Source of the DNA: an uncultured Collinsella sp.
Lineage (GTDB): Bacteria; Actinomycetota; Coriobacteriia; Coriobacteriales; Coriobacteriaceae
Assembly (NCBI GenBank): GCA_900541145.1
Contig: UQIH01000004.1
Coordinates: 1-64,000 of the forward strand
Reading direction: 5' to 3'
DNA length: 64,000 nucleotides
How positions within the stretch are numbered: position 1 is the stretch's first letter; each line of letters starts with the position of its first letter. A model generated the notes under the pieces. The model ran no database searches. It was not told the DNA's origin and saw nothing but the letters and a program-made list of their open reading frames with translations. Shown here one piece after another: positions 7,973-18,301 of this stretch. A program made the translations under genes and the position numbers.

Positions 7973-9121
7973 TTAATCGAGGATATCGTCGAGGGCGCTC
8001 TTGATACGATCGGTCACGGATTTCTTACCGGATGCGACGTCATCGCCCATCTCGTCGGCAAAGGCGCGAAGCAGCTCGCGCTGCTTGTTGGAGAGATTGG
8101 TGGGGACGACCACGCGCATCTGCACGATCAGACGACCGCGCGAACCGCCACCGCCGATACGGGGCATGCCGTAGTTGCCAACGCTCACGGTGTCACCGTA
8201 CTGTGTGCCGGCGGGAACCGTCACCTTGACGACCTCGTCAGGCATAATACCCTCGACCTCGATCTCGCATCCGAGCGCAGCCTGCGCAATCGAGATATCG
8301 CTCACGAGGTACAGGTCGTCGCCGTTGCGCTTAAAACGCTCGTGGTCGGCGACGCGCACGTTGACGATCAGGTCGCCCGAGGGCTCGCCACGAAGACCGG
8401 CCTCGCCAAAGCCGCTCACGCGCAGCTGGCGACCGGTCGAAACGCCGGCGGGAATATCGATGTCGATCTTTTCGTGCGAAGGCGTGCGGCCCTGACCGTC
8501 GCAGGTCTCGCAGGGATGGTCGATAACCGTGCCCTCGCCATGGCAGTCGGGACAGGGCGAAGAAGACTGAACCTGGCCCAGGAACGAACGCTGGACCGTC
8601 GTGACATAGCCCGTGCCGTGGCAGCGGCTGCACTGCTTTTCCCGTGCACCCTCGGCCCTGCCGGTGCCGTTGCAATCCTCGCAGGGGGCAAGGCGGTCAT
8701 AGCTGATCGTCTTTTTGCAACCGAGCGCCGCCTCCTCAAGGGTCACCGAAAGGGAGATGGCCATATCGCGGCCGCGACGACGCTCACGGCGATTTCGGGC
8801 GCCACCGCCGGCACCGCCGCCAAAGAACGACGAGAACAGGTCGTCCATGCCCATGCCACCAAAGATATCGTTGATATCGACGTACCCCGAACCACCAGGG
8901 CCGTCCGCGGTGCCGTAACGGTCGTAGTTAGCACGCTTCTGCTCGTCGGAAAGAACGGAATACGCCTCGTTAAGCTCTTTGAACTTGGCCTCGGCCTCGG
9001 GGTCGTCCGAAACGTCCGGGTGTACGGTACGGGCCTTCTTTAGAAACGCGCGCTTAATCGTCCGCGCGTCGGCATCCTTGTCGACGCCAAGTACCTCGTA
9101 GTAATCCCTATTTTCCGACAC
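7973..9121 (-). CDS. dnaJ: Chaperone protein DnaJ
   Basis: Hsp40 co-chaperone that delivers substrates to DnaK and stimulates its ATPase. The 382 residues hold a J-domain (HPD in RTVHPDVSDD), a Gly/Phe-rich linker (NDIFGGMGMDDLFSSFFGGG), four CxxCxGxG zinc motifs (CEDCNGTG, CSRCHGTG, CPDCHGEG, CETCDGQG) and both C-terminal beta domains. GTG at 9121 is chosen because GGAAGGA lies 7-8 nt upstream and the protein then starts at SENRDYYEVLG. No dnaK, grpE or hrcA is in the window; instead a second J-protein precedes it. Confidence 0.96.
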   Translation of the reverse strand: MSENRDYYEVLGVDKDADARTIKRAFLKKARTVHPDVSDDPEAEAKFKELNEAYSVLSDEQKRANYDRYGTADGPGGSGYVDINDIFGGMGMDDLFSSFFGGGAGGGARNRRERRRGRDMAISLSVTLEEAALGCKKTISYDRLAPCEDCNGTGRAEGAREKQCSRCHGTGYVTTVQRSFLGQVQSSSPCPDCHGEGTVIDHPCETCDGQGRTPSHEKIDIDIPAGVSTGRQLRVSGFGEAGLRGEPSGDLIVNVRVADHERFKRNGDDLYLVSDISIAQAALGCEIEVEGIMPDEVVKVTVPAGTQYGDTVSVGNYGMPRIGGGGSRGRLIVQMRVVVPTNLSNKQRELLRAFADEMGDDVASGKKSVTDRIKSALDDILD

Positions 9122-9202
9122 GACCGAATCCTTCCGACTTTCATTTTTGTCACAGTGCGTCCTATACCCAAGCTGGGCCGGCCGCAAACAGAGGGCTAGA
9201 TG

Positions 9203-10306
9203 TTATTGCATTGCGTAGGGCGAAAGCATGGCACGTTGCGAGCAACTCGCAAACCAAACCGACACGAGCGCAAACATAAATCCGTTGGCAAAACCGTTGG
9301 CAAACTGCATCGCGCCGCGCTTCCACCACAGCAGGCTGCGGTGCAGCACGCCGTCCGAGACCACCATAAACAGGCCCATGGCAAACGGAATAAAGCACAT
9401 TATGGCAAAGGCCGAGAACACGCCCGAGATGGCCGACAGCACCAAAAACGGCGCCACGATGCCCATCAGGTAAAAACCTGTACGGGCCTTGCCTTCCAGG
9501 CGCTCGGCCTCGACATGGGCGCGGCCGACCAGATCGCCACCCGAGGCACCGTTGGTGCCGGCGTGACCCATGCCACTAATGCGAACCTCGTCACCATCGT
9601 GCGTGCCGGCGGGAAACTCAATCGTCTGCTCGGAGGTCACACGGACACGGCCGCTGCCGCCGCAATCGGGGCAGGGGTCGGCGACGACCTTACCGGAACC
9701 GCCGCACTCGGGGCAGACAGACTGAAACGTGCCGGCACCGAACAGGAAGGACAGGTCGACGTCGATGTGGCCGCGACCGCCGCAGCTCGGACAGGTATGT
9801 GCATGCTCGGACGAAACAGATCCCGAGCCTCCGCAGTGACCACAGGTATCGAAGCGCGTATAGCGGACGGTCTTGCGGGCACCGCCCTTGGCCTCCTTGG
9901 CGTCGAGCTTGATATCGACGACCACGTTGGCGCCACTCTCGGGGTTGTAGGCCGCCTGGCCGCGACGGGGCTGGCCCCAGGCGCCACCAAAGGGAAAGCC
10001 GCCCTCAAAGGGATTACCATAGCCTGCGCTGCCGGCGTAGCCGCCGCCATAGGGCGAAGCCGTGGGAGCGCCGGCGAAGGGATTACCCGAACGCATGGCG
10101 TCATAGCGCGCACGCTTCTGCTCATCCGAAAGCACAGCGTAGGCCTCGGAAACCTCTTTGAACTTTTCCTCGGCATCCGGCTCTTTGTTGACGTCAGGAT
10201 GGAGCTTACGTGCCTTTTGCTGGAAGGCCTTCTGTATATCACGCGAGGTGGCGTCCTTGGAGACACCCAAAATCTCGTAGTAATCTTTTTCGTTCATCGT
10301 CGCCAT
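9203..10306 (-). CDS. DnaJ-like J-domain protein with zinc fingers and C-terminal membrane segments
   Basis: A 367-residue J-protein with a hybrid build. Residues 8-70 are a J-domain (HPD at 36-38), 75-120 a Gly-rich linker, and 155-220 four zinc motifs ([32 protein letters not shown]). After only a partial C-terminal beta domain (to about 265) the chain becomes hydrophobic (about 278-318 and 340-356), implying two to three membrane passes. The ATG at 10306 follows GGAGGT with 8-nt spacing. It sits 81 bp upstream of the complete dnaJ. I infer a membrane-anchored recruiter of DnaK. The frame is continuous, so this is not simply a broken dnaJ. Confidence 0.88.
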   Translation of the reverse strand: MATMNEKDYYEILGVSKDATSRDIQKAFQQKARKLHPDVNKEPDAEEKFKEVSEAYAVLSDEQKRARYDAMRSGNPFAGAPTASPYGGGYAGSAGYGNPFEGGFPFGGAWGQPRRGQAAYNPESGANVVVDIKLDAKEAKGGARKTVRYTRFDTCGHCGGSGSVSSEHAHTCPSCGGRGHIDVDLSFLFGAGTFQSVCPECGGSGKVVADPCPDCGGSGRVRVTSEQTIEFPAGTHDGDEVRISGMGHAGTNGASGGDLVGRAHVEAERLEGKARTGFYLMGIVAPFLVLSAISGVFSAFAIMCFIPFAMGLFMVVSDGVLHRSLLWWKRGAMQFANGFANGFMFALVSVWFASCSQRAMLSPYAMQ

Positions 10307-10364
10307 GCGCGGCAACCTCCTGCTCACAGCAGCGTATATATTGCGGTAATTCTACCCGAGCGGC

Positions 10365-11597
10365 CTAAGCTAGACCCCAAAACAGCTCGAACAGCACATT
10401 TCCATCGAGCCAGCCCAAGTGGGTGGGCGCTAAGCGGGCACGGACGCGACCTGCGATAACGTCTTTTAAGGTGACGCTCCCAGCATGTCCTTCAACATGA
10501 TCGGGCACCCAGGTGGCAAGGCCCAACTCGAGAGCACGGTCACAGGCCGCCGCCAACTCATCTGCAGCGATCACGCTTGCCGAGCGAACCAACAGGTCGG
10601 GCCCAATGCCACGCGTCATGCGGCAGGCGAGCATCAGATCCTCGGCCGCAGCCTCGCGCTGCGACAGATACTCGGCATCAAACGCCGTCGCATCATCGTC
10701 ACGTTGCACCAAGCGCACGCGATACGCATCGCCGCGAGCAGGCACGTCGGGAAACAGCCCGGCCAAGCGATCGAAATCCTCGGCATCGAGCATACCGGCG
10801 GCAGAGCGGCCCAAGCCCAGATAGCCCTGTCCGGTCCAATAGGCAATGTTGTGGGCGCACTCATGGCCGTCGAGCGCGTAGCTTGCCACCTCATACGGGT
10901 GATAGCCGGCCGCACCCAGGCACTCACGCGCCGCATCCATGCACGCAGCCTGAAAATCCTCGTCGGGCTCAAGCGACTCGTCGTGACACGCCATGCGGTA
11001 AAGCGGCGTGCCCTCCTCGAGCGTGAGCGGGTAAACCGACACGTGATGCGGCGCCGCCGCCAACACGCCATCGAGCGTGCGCTGCCAGCTTACGGCGGTC
11101 TGCCCGGGAAGTCCGCACATCAGGTCGCAGGACACATCGAGCCCAGCGTCCCTCACCGCGGCGATGGCTGCAAGGGCGCGGTGCGAATCGTGGATGCGGC
11201 CAATCGCGGCAAGCTCGGCGTTGTCGAGGGTCTGAACTCCCAGAGAAATGCGCGTGACGCCCACCCCGGCAAGCGCCGCAGCAAGCTGCGAAGTCAACGA
11301 CTCAGGATTGGCTTCGCAGGTAAACTCAACTGGCTTGCAGCACGCAGAGATACGCCGGGCGAGTTCTACCAGGCGCTCCCCCGCCAGCGACGGCGTGCCG
11401 CCGCCAACATAGACGGTACGGATCTGCGCAAGCGCCCCGACGTCTCCAAAGGCATCAAGGCGCGCATACAACTGCTCAAAATAGGCATCGAGCGCAGCGC
11501 TCAGGTCGCACGGAGCAAAACTGCGCGAGTCAAAGTCGCAGTACCGGCACTTTTGGGCGCAAAACGGAACATGCACGTACAGCGCGGTAACGGCCAC
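10365..11597 (-). CDS. hemW: Radical SAM heme chaperone HemW (formerly HemN-like)
   Basis: Radical-SAM protein of the HemN/HemW family; HemW members bind and insert heme rather than oxidise coproporphyrinogen. The 410 residues begin with YVHVPFCAQKCRYC, the three cysteines of the [4Fe-4S] cluster, followed by GGGTPSL and the HemN C-terminal domain. The start is GTG at 11597 with GGAGG 7 nt upstream, 2 bp from the dusB stop. The lepA-hemW neighbourhood is typical of Gram-positives. Confidence 0.93.
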   Translation of the reverse strand: MAVTALYVHVPFCAQKCRYCDFDSRSFAPCDLSAALDAYFEQLYARLDAFGDVGALAQIRTVYVGGGTPSLAGERLVELARRISACCKPVEFTCEANPESLTSQLAAALAGVGVTRISLGVQTLDNAELAAIGRIHDSHRALAAIAAVRDAGLDVSCDLMCGLPGQTAVSWQRTLDGVLAAAPHHVSVYPLTLEEGTPLYRMACHDESLEPDEDFQAACMDAARECLGAAGYHPYEVASYALDGHECAHNIAYWTGQGYLGLGRSAAGMLDAEDFDRLAGLFPDVPARGDAYRVRLVQRDDDATAFDAEYLSQREAAAEDLMLACRMTRGIGPDLLVRSASVIAADELAAACDRALELGLATWVPDHVEGHAGSVTLKDVIAGRVRARLAPTHLGWLDGNVLFELFWGLA

Positions 11598-11599
11598 CG

Positions 11600-12643
11600 T
11601 TAGGCCTCCAGCGGATGAGCGGGCACCGACTCGCCGGCGGCAAGTGCGGCCTCGCAGGCCACCACATCGCGCTCGATATCATCGACCAATGCCATGAACT
11701 CCTCGTATGTGGAGCAACGCACCACTTGGGCGCGCCAGGCCGCAGCATGAGGCATCCCCTTTAGATACCAGCTTGCGTACGTACGGGCACGCGACATGAG
11801 CGGCAACAGCTCGTGCGTGAGCGTCAGGTGCTCGCGCAGGGCATCCAGGCGCTCGACCGAGCTACGTACCGGTACCGGCGTGCCATCGAGCGCAAGGGCG
11901 CGGGCATCGCCGAACACCCAGGGATTGCCATAGATACCGCGCGCGATGAACACGGCGCTGGCGCCGGAGTTGCGCAGATGCTCCGCGGCATCCTCGGCGC
12001 AGAACACGTCGCCCGAACCGATAACAGGAATCTCGACGGCGTCGGCCACCTCATCGACGACCGACCAATCGGCCTGGCCCGTATAGAGCTGCGTGGCACA
12101 GCGACCATGTACCGCCACCGCAGCGGCCCCTGCCCCCTCGAGCATCTGGGCAAACGTCGCGGCATTGCGGTCTTCGGCGTAAAAGCCCTTGCGGATTTTT
12201 ACGGTCACGGGCACGTGCGCCGCGCCCACCGCTGCCTCAACGATCTTCTCTGCCAGATCGGGCGTGCGCATAAGCGCCGAGCCCTCGCCCTTGGTGACGA
12301 CCTTGCGAGCCGGGCAGGCCATGTTGATATCAATGAGCGACAGGCGATCGCCCACACGCTCCTCGACGGCAGCGACAGCACCCGCAAACTGATCGGGCTT
12401 GGAACCAAAGAGCTGCACGCAGATCTGCTGCTCCTCGTCGGCCGGCAACACCAGGCGCCACGTCTTGTTGCTGGCATAGGCAAGGCCCGCAACGCTCACC
12501 ATCTCGCTGTAGGCAAGGTTGGCACCGCGGCGGCGACACATGATGCGATAGGCGGGGTCGGTTACGCCCGCCATGGGAGCCATAAGGAACGGCTGCTCGG
12601 CATAGGCGCCCAGCAGCCGCTTGCTGTATTCAGAAAGCGCCAT
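11600..12643 (-). CDS. dusB: tRNA-dihydrouridine synthase
   Basis: FMN-dependent reductase that makes dihydrouridine in tRNA D-loops. The 347 residues form a TIM barrel starting with FLMAPMAGVTDPAYR; the catalytic cysteine is in NMACPARKV, and the flavin and phosphate loops follow (VKIRKGF, HGRCATQLYTG, GSGDV). A helical domain closes the C-terminus. It is translated between lepA and hemW, 2-5 bp from each. The DusB subclass is the likely one in Gram-positives but is not proven by sequence reading. Confidence 0.93.
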   Translation of the reverse strand: MALSEYSKRLLGAYAEQPFLMAPMAGVTDPAYRIMCRRRGANLAYSEMVSVAGLAYASNKTWRLVLPADEEQQICVQLFGSKPDQFAGAVAAVEERVGDRLSLIDINMACPARKVVTKGEGSALMRTPDLAEKIVEAAVGAAHVPVTVKIRKGFYAEDRNAATFAQMLEGAGAAAVAVHGRCATQLYTGQADWSVVDEVADAVEIPVIGSGDVFCAEDAAEHLRNSGASAVFIARGIYGNPWVFGDARALALDGTPVPVRSSVERLDALREHLTLTHELLPLMSRARTYASWYLKGMPHAAAWRAQVVRCSTYEEFMALVDDIERDVVACEAALAAGESVPAHPLEA

Positions 12644-12648
12644 GGGAC

Positions 12649-14460
12649 CTACTCGTCCACCTTGAGGATCGCCATAAAGGCCTCCTGCGGGACCTCGACC
12701 GAACCGATGGCCTTCATGCGCTTCTTACCCTCTTTCTGCTTCTCGAGCAGCTTGCGCTTACGCGAGATATCGCCGCCGTAGCACTTGGCAAGCACGTCCT
12801 TGCGGCGTGCCTTAACGGTGGAGCGGGCGATGATCTTGTTGCCGATAGCGCCCTGGATGGGCACCTCGAACAGCTGGCGTGGAATGATTTCCTTGAGTTT
12901 GTCGCACAGCCCGCGGGCCAGGCCATAGGCCTTGTCCTTGTGCACGATAAACGAAAGCGCGTCCACCTCATCGCCCGAAAGCAGGATATCGAGCTTGACG
13001 AGCTCGGAGGGACGATACTCGTTGAACTCATAGTCGAGCGAGGCATAGCCCTTGGTGCGACTCTTGAGCTGGTCAAAGAAGTCCAGGATGAGCTCGGCGA
13101 GTGGCATGTCAAAGCGCATCTCGACCGATTTGCTCGTGAGATGGATCATGTCGGTCGTAATGCCGCGGTGCTCGATAGCGAGCTGCATGACGGCACCCGT
13201 ATACTCGGGCGGGCAGATAATCTTGGCCTTGAGGTAAGGCTCCTCGATGCGCTCGATGCGCGTAGCCTCGGGCAGATCCTGCGGGCTGCGAACATCAATC
13301 ATCTCGCCGTCAGTCTTGTAGACGTGATAATCCACCGAAGGGCTCGTGGCAATCAGGTCCAGGTTGAACTCGCGCTCCAAGCGCTCCTTGACGACCTCCA
13401 TATGCAACAGGCCCAAGAAGCCCACGCGGAAGCCAAAGCCGAGCGCCACCGAGGTCTCGGGTTCCCACACCAACGACGGGTCGTTGACATGCAGCTTATC
13501 GAGAGCGTCACGCAGGTTCTCGTAATCCTTGTTATCGATGGGGAACAGGCCTGTGTAGACCATGGGCTTGGCCTCGCGATAGCCGGGAAGTGGCTCGGGG
13601 CAGGGATTCGACGCCCACGTGAGGGTATCGCCCACGCGTACGGCCTCGGGATCCTTCAGGCCCGTGACCACGTAGCCCACCTCGCCGACCGTCAGCGCAT
13701 CGACCGGGGTCTCGGCGGGACGCTTGACGCCCACGCCATCGACCAAAAAGTCGCCCTTGGCCTGCATCATTCGCAGGGTATCGCCCTTCTTGATGGAGCC
13801 GTCAAAGACACGGACCGTGGCAACGACGCCGCGGTACTCATCGAAATACGAGTCCAGGATGAGCGCCTTGAGCGGCGCGTTTGCATCGCCCTTGGGCGGT
13901 GAGATCAAAAAGACGATGGACTCCAGCAGGTCGTGGATACCCTCGCCGGTCTTGCCCGATACGCATACGGCATCGTCGGCGGGAATCGCCAGGTCATCCT
14001 CGATCTCGGTCTTGACCTCATCGGGGTGCGCCGACGGCAGGTCGATCTTATTGATGGCGGGCACGATATCCAGGTTGGCGTTCATGGCGAGCGTCGCGTT
14101 GGAGACGGTCTGGGCCTCGACGCCCTGCGTGGCGTCGACGACGAGCACTGCGCCCTCGCAGGCGGCCAGCGAACGCGAGACCTCGTAGGTAAAGTCCACG
14201 TGGCCCGGCGTATCGATCAGGTTGAACTGATACGTCTCGCCATCGTCGGCGTCATAGGAAACGCGAACGGCATTAGACTTGATCGTGATGCCGCGCTCGC
14301 GCTCGATATCCATGGTGTCGAGCAGCTGCGACTCCATGTCACGCTCGTCGACGGTATGGGTGAGCTCGAGGATGCGGTCACTGATCGTGGACTTGCCATG
14401 GTCGATATGCGCAACAATCGAGAAGTTGCGGATGTGGGAAATGTCAATTGAAGTATTCAT
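12649..14460 (-). CDS. lepA: Elongation factor 4 (LepA)
   Basis: Ribosome-associated translational GTPase that can back-translocate stalled ribosomes and aids 30S biogenesis. The 603 residues have G1 [10 protein letters not shown]3 DTPGHVDF and G4 NKIDLPSA, then the EF-G-like domains and the LepA-specific C-terminal domain ([19 protein letters not shown]). The ATG at 14460 ([13 protein letters not shown]) matches the family start; upstream open codons do not resemble LepA. Shine-Dalgarno pairing is weak. The rpsT terminator lies just upstream, so the lepA-dusB-hemW transcript must begin between 14460 and 14490 or by readthrough. Confidence 0.97.
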   Translation of the reverse strand: MNTSIDISHIRNFSIVAHIDHGKSTISDRILELTHTVDERDMESQLLDTMDIERERGITIKSNAVRVSYDADDGETYQFNLIDTPGHVDFTYEVSRSLAACEGAVLVVDATQGVEAQTVSNATLAMNANLDIVPAINKIDLPSAHPDEVKTEIEDDLAIPADDAVCVSGKTGEGIHDLLESIVFLISPPKGDANAPLKALILDSYFDEYRGVVATVRVFDGSIKKGDTLRMMQAKGDFLVDGVGVKRPAETPVDALTVGEVGYVVTGLKDPEAVRVGDTLTWASNPCPEPLPGYREAKPMVYTGLFPIDNKDYENLRDALDKLHVNDPSLVWEPETSVALGFGFRVGFLGLLHMEVVKERLEREFNLDLIATSPSVDYHVYKTDGEMIDVRSPQDLPEATRIERIEEPYLKAKIICPPEYTGAVMQLAIEHRGITTDMIHLTSKSVEMRFDMPLAELILDFFDQLKSRTKGYASLDYEFNEYRPSELVKLDILLSGDEVDALSFIVHKDKAYGLARGLCDKLKEIIPRQLFEVPIQGAIGNKIIARSTVKARRKDVLAKCYGGDISRKRKLLEKQKEGKKRMKAIGSVEVPQEAFMAILKVDE

Positions 14461-14484
14461 GCGGACTATCTTACCCGAGCGGTA

Positions 14485-14520
14485 CAAAAAATGGAGCCTG
14501 TTCCATAAAACAGGCTCCAT
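14485..14520 (-). terminator. Rho-independent terminator of rpsT
   Basis: A perfect 12-bp stem (ATGGAGCCTGTT at 14491-14502 with AACAGGCTCCAT at 14509-14520) is followed in the minus-strand RNA by six U residues. Confidence 0.92.
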
Positions 14521-14556
14521 TTATGCGCGTAATCTGTGTGGTGTGAAATTTACAAC

Positions 14557-14823
14557 TTAGGCGTTGATGCTGTTCACGAGCTTGGCAAGACCGGACTTGC
14601 GGTTGGAAGCCTGGTTCTTGTGGATAACATGCTTGGCGGCAGCCATGTCGAGACGCTTGGTGACGGTCTTGAGGGCAGCCTGGGCCTTCTCGGCGTCGCC
14701 CTCGGCGACGGCGGACTGGACGTGCTTGGTCAGCGTCTTGAGCTCGGACTTGACAGCCTTGTTACGCATGCGAGCTGCCTCATTGGTGCGGATACGCTTC
14801 TTCTGAGACTTGATGTTTGCCAC
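14557..14823 (-). CDS. rpsT: 30S ribosomal protein S20
   Basis: Primary 16S rRNA-binding protein at the base of the 30S body. The 88 residues are basic and helical and start [23 protein letters not shown] after the initiator, the standard S20 pattern. GTG at 14823 is preceded by AAAGGAA with 7-nt spacing; the longer open frame to 14892 adds non-conserved residues. It is monocistronic, between its own promoter (14899-14907) and terminator. Confidence 0.96.
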   Translation of the reverse strand: MANIKSQKKRIRTNEAARMRNKAVKSELKTLTKHVQSAVAEGDAEKAQAALKTVTKRLDMAAAKHVIHKNQASNRKSGLAKLVNSINA

Positions 14824-14898
14824 TTCTGGAGTTCCTTTCGAGTTCCTTGCAAAAAATGTATGACACCTCTGAGACACGGTGAGGTCATGCAAGCGCCT

Positions 14899-14907
14899 AC
14901 TATAGCA
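14899..14907 (-). promoter_or_regulatory. Extended -10 promoter of rpsT
   Basis: The minus strand reads TGC-TATAGT, an extended -10 element, about 75 bp upstream of the rpsT GTG. No -35 at 16-18 bp is convincing. The identical GTGCTATAGT string also precedes rpmB. Confidence 0.5.
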
Positions 14908-14956
14908 CGCTCCCCCTCAAAGGGATAGAACGAATTTGTCAAATAGGCAGGTATCA

Positions 14957-15919
14957 TCACGATTTTCTCAAGATGTTCGTAATCCAGAGCAAAAGCGCGG
15001 TCTCAGAATCGGCCGAGCCCTTCAGCGCGAGCTCCACATCGACCGCGCCCTCGAGCGCACCGACAAGCTCCGCCATAGAAAAACGCCGCGCCCAGGTCAG
15101 GTGATTCTTAACCTGCCAGGCCTGAAGCTTGAGCGTCGCGGCGAGCTCGCGACCCTGTCCACGAGAGTCGAGCGCCTTGGCGACAATAAGTTCGCGGATG
15201 CGTCCGCACAGCAGCGTGTAGGTCCACACATAGCTCTTGGCGGGCAGTAGATTGAAAAGCTCAAGCGAGCGGCGCATGTCACGGGCTGAGACCGCATTGA
15301 GAAAGTCCCAGGGCTGAACTTCGGCCGTGCGCACGATCCAGCGCTCCACATCGGCAAGCTCAATTTGCGGCGCCTCGACCATCTGGGCAAGCTTGGCCAA
15401 GTCGTTATCGAGCATGCGGGTGTTCTCGCCCGAGCGCGAAACGAGCTCCTCGGCGGCCGCCGTCGAAATGGACTTTCCGTGCTGCGTCGCCATCTGCTGC
15501 ACGCGGCGTGGGAGCTCCCAGCGCTTGGTGCCCGAACAGTCGATCACGGCCTTCTTGTCAATCTTGGCGATCGCCTTGTACAGGCGTGTGTTCTTGGCGA
15601 GTGAATCGGCTATGACGAGACAGACCGTCGTGGGGCTGGGACTTGCGAGGTACTCGACAAGCGGTTCCGAGACCGCCTTGGCAAGCTTGGAGCAGCCGTC
15701 GAGGATCACCAGGCGAAACTCGCTGCCCATGGGAAAGGTATTGAGCGAGCCGATGATCGACTCGATATCGGGATCTTTCGTCATGTCACGTTCATCGAGG
15801 TTGAACTCAACCATACCCGACTTTTCCAAGCGAGCTTTCATACGCGAGACGGCGTGGTCGCGCTTGACCCCATCGGTACCGACGATCAGATATGCCGGCA
15901 ACAGACCGGTTTCGGACAT
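14957..15919 (-). CDS. holA: DNA polymerase III delta subunit
   Basis: Subunit of the clamp loader that opens the beta clamp. The 320 residues have the weakly conserved HolA pattern: N-terminal LLPAYLIVGTDGVKRDHAV, a central region (FRLVILDGCSKLAKAVSE), and the AAEELVSRSGENTRMLDNDLAKLA segment in the lid domain. The ATG at 15919 follows GGGAGGGG. It lies 78 bp downstream of comEC, the usual comEC-holA-rpsT order. The call relies on this pattern plus context. Confidence 0.9.
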   Translation of the reverse strand: MSETGLLPAYLIVGTDGVKRDHAVSRMKARLEKSGMVEFNLDERDMTKDPDIESIIGSLNTFPMGSEFRLVILDGCSKLAKAVSEPLVEYLASPSPTTVCLVIADSLAKNTRLYKAIAKIDKKAVIDCSGTKRWELPRRVQQMATQHGKSISTAAAEELVSRSGENTRMLDNDLAKLAQMVEAPQIELADVERWIVRTAEVQPWDFLNAVSARDMRRSLELFNLLPAKSYVWTYTLLCGRIRELIVAKALDSRGQGRELAATLKLQAWQVKNHLTWARRFSMAELVGALEGAVDVELALKGSADSETALLLWITNILRKS

Positions 15920-15997
15920 CGCGCTCCCCTCCCGCAGGCTCTCGTGTTCGTACCGTGCCATTCTAGCCCAGGGGCTTATCCCGCGCCAACGGCAGCA

Positions 15998-18301
15998 TCA
16001 CGGTCGCTGGCATCGCATGGCAAATCCGGTTACGGTCGGCGAGACGGTGATGTCTCCTTGTTCGATGGTGCATGCGAACGCGCCGCCCGCATCGCGAACG
16101 GCATCGATGCAGGCATCGGTTGGATGGCCGTAGCGGTTGCCCTCGCCCGCACTCGCGATAGAGAGCTCGGGCTTAAGCGTTTCCAGCAGGTCTGTATCGA
16201 CAGAAACTTTTGAGCCGTGATGCCCCAGCTTGAGCACATCGATATCCCCCACCTCCTGCACGAATTCTCGCCCTTGGTCGAGCTCGGCATCACCGGTGAG
16301 AAGTACGCGCAGGCTCTTGCCTTCCTGAGCATAGGAGAGCAGCAAGACAAGCGAGTCCTCATTGCCCTCGCCATCTACCGTGTCAAACGGCCACATCACA
16401 CGAGCCCGAAATGCGCCGATATCGACCGTGTCTCCGCGAGCCACCTGCCGATACGTTACGCCGGGGCGATTCAGGACCTCAGCAGGCGCACCGTCCAGCG
16501 CATCGGCTGCAACCGCAATGGTTCCAACAGAAAACCGATCGAGTACGTCGGGAAGACCGCCCCAATGGTCTTCGTCCCAATGCGTCACGAAGACGGCATC
16601 GATATGGTGGACATTATTGCGAACCAACGCCGACACCACGCGCTCATCGAGCCCACAGTCGACGAGCGCCACAGTGCCACCCTGACGAACCAGAATCGCA
16701 TCGGCCTGGCCAACATCGAGGACCGTCACCGAAGGCGGCGCGCATCGATCCCAATAGATATACGGAACACCCGCTGCAAGCATCAGGCACACCAGCCCCG
16801 CTGCCATGCTCCGTGCGCGGGGGCGTGGCCACCAGACCAAGAGGACTGCCAGTGCAAACGGCACCACGTATACCAAGGGCGTATCGGGCGGCACGCTTAC
16901 GGATGCGCCCGGAACGGCAGCAAAGAGCTGCTCAAAGAACAGGGCACAGCGGGCGACAATCATGGGCACCACGATCGTCCCGTGGCTCAACAGCGGCACA
17001 AGCGAGCAGGGTGCCAGCACAACTGACGATGCGAGCAGCACGCTTATCACCGGACCGATCACGGCATTTGCAAGCGGGGCAATGAGCGAAAACGTCCCAA
17101 ATGCGGGAATGGTTACGGGAAGTGTCGCGAGTTGTGAGCACAACGTGACAGACAAAACGCTGGCGACACCCGATGGCATGCCCAGCTCGCCCAAGGCGCA
17201 GGTGGCGTAGGGGCAAAAACAAAGGATGACAAAAACACTGGCGCACGATAGTTGAAAACCCATCTCGAACAATACCGTCGGTCGCAGCAACACAAAGATT
17301 GCCATGGTCAAAAATAGGGCCGAGAGGCCATGCCGACGACGTCCGGCGCCGTTGGCGACAAGCGTCGCCGCCACCATGCAGCACGCGCGCACGGCCGAGG
17401 GCGAGGCGCCCGTAAAGACGGCATAGGCAATAAGAGCCAGCATCAACAGTCCCCGCTGCAGCCCACGAGAGAGGCGTGTCTTTTGCAGGGCGCTCTCAAT
17501 CACAAACCCCACGATGGCAAGATGGCTGCCCGAGACGGCGATGAGATGTGCGGTGCCCGTTACCGAAAACCAATCGCCCGCCGGCTGGGCGCGCAGCTCG
17601 GACGAGCGTCCACAGACAACGCCGGCAATGAGCGAGCGCGCTGGATCGGTCGCGGGCGCGATAACGGCAAGGAGCTCGTTTCGAAGCCAAGACAACGGGC
17701 CTGGAGGGCCCTCGTCGATCGATACCAACCGGACGACTTTAACCTTTCGAAGCTCGCCCCGAAGCACGCGTGAGCGCCCATACGCATCATTCTCAAAGCG
17801 CGAAATTCGACCGATAGCACGTACATGCGAACCGGCGCCAAGCTCACGATCACACGACAGCCGTACCTGACCCAAACGCTTTTCGCCCGCATACGCATCA
17901 CAGGTATAGGAGTACGCACCGTCATTGATGGACGGGTCGCCACACACAACAAACTCGAGACTGCTCGCAGCCCGATTATCCAACGCCCTCGAAGCGCGCA
18001 GCGCCCCTATCGCCCAACCCGCGGACACTACCGCTCCCGCCACGAGGCCGAGGGCCGCGGCATACAGCCATCGCCTCCACCGCACAAGGCGCATGCAGGA
18101 CCGAGCCAATACGATGCACCCTGCTGCCGCAACGGGAATGGCCATAAGCAATGTGACGGGCGCCGCCCGCTCTCCCAGCAGCGCATCGGCCGCCATGTTA
18201 AGCACTAACCCACAGCTCGCACACAAGCCGGCACAAAGGGCTATCGTCCACGGCATCAATGGGCGCGGTGGCATCACATGCTCGCGCTCGGTCGCACTCA
18301 T
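15998..18301 (-). CDS. comEC: ComEC/Rec2 DNA internalization channel
   Basis: Polytopic membrane protein that takes single-stranded DNA across the membrane during natural transformation. The 767 residues contain an N-terminal DUF4131-like part with membrane segments, the competence domain (VSGSHLAIVGF near 260, then many hydrophobic helices to about 510), and a C-terminal metallo-beta-lactamase domain with DVGQADAIL and the metal motif THWDEDHWGG. The ATG at 18301 overlaps the comEA stop as ATGA, so the two are translationally coupled; an upstream ATG at 18313 is possible. Domain completeness suggests a working protein. Confidence 0.95.
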   Translation of the reverse strand: MSATEREHVMPPRPLMPWTIALCAGLCASCGLVLNMAADALLGERAAPVTLLMAIPVAAAGCIVLARSCMRLVRWRRWLYAAALGLVAGAVVSAGWAIGALRASRALDNRAASSLEFVVCGDPSINDGAYSYTCDAYAGEKRLGQVRLSCDRELGAGSHVRAIGRISRFENDAYGRSRVLRGELRKVKVVRLVSIDEGPPGPLSWLRNELLAVIAPATDPARSLIAGVVCGRSSELRAQPAGDWFSVTGTAHLIAVSGSHLAIVGFVIESALQKTRLSRGLQRGLLMLALIAYAVFTGASPSAVRACCMVAATLVANGAGRRRHGLSALFLTMAIFVLLRPTVLFEMGFQLSCASVFVILCFCPYATCALGELGMPSGVASVLSVTLCSQLATLPVTIPAFGTFSLIAPLANAVIGPVISVLLASSVVLAPCSLVPLLSHGTIVVPMIVARCALFFEQLFAAVPGASVSVPPDTPLVYVVPFALAVLLVWWPRPRARSMAAGLVCLMLAAGVPYIYWDRCAPPSVTVLDVGQADAILVRQGGTVALVDCGLDERVVSALVRNNVHHIDAVFVTHWDEDHWGGLPDVLDRFSVGTIAVAADALDGAPAEVLNRPGVTYRQVARGDTVDIGAFRARVMWPFDTVDGEGNEDSLVLLLSYAQEGKSLRVLLTGDAELDQGREFVQEVGDIDVLKLGHHGSKVSVDTDLLETLKPELSIASAGEGNRYGHPTDACIDAVRDAGGAFACTIEQGDITVSPTVTGFAMRCQRP

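Noticed and set aside
9203..10306. Second dnaJ as a frameshifted pseudogene
   Set aside because: The frame is continuous, has a good ribosome site and ends in coherent membrane segments rather than out-of-frame DnaJ sequence.
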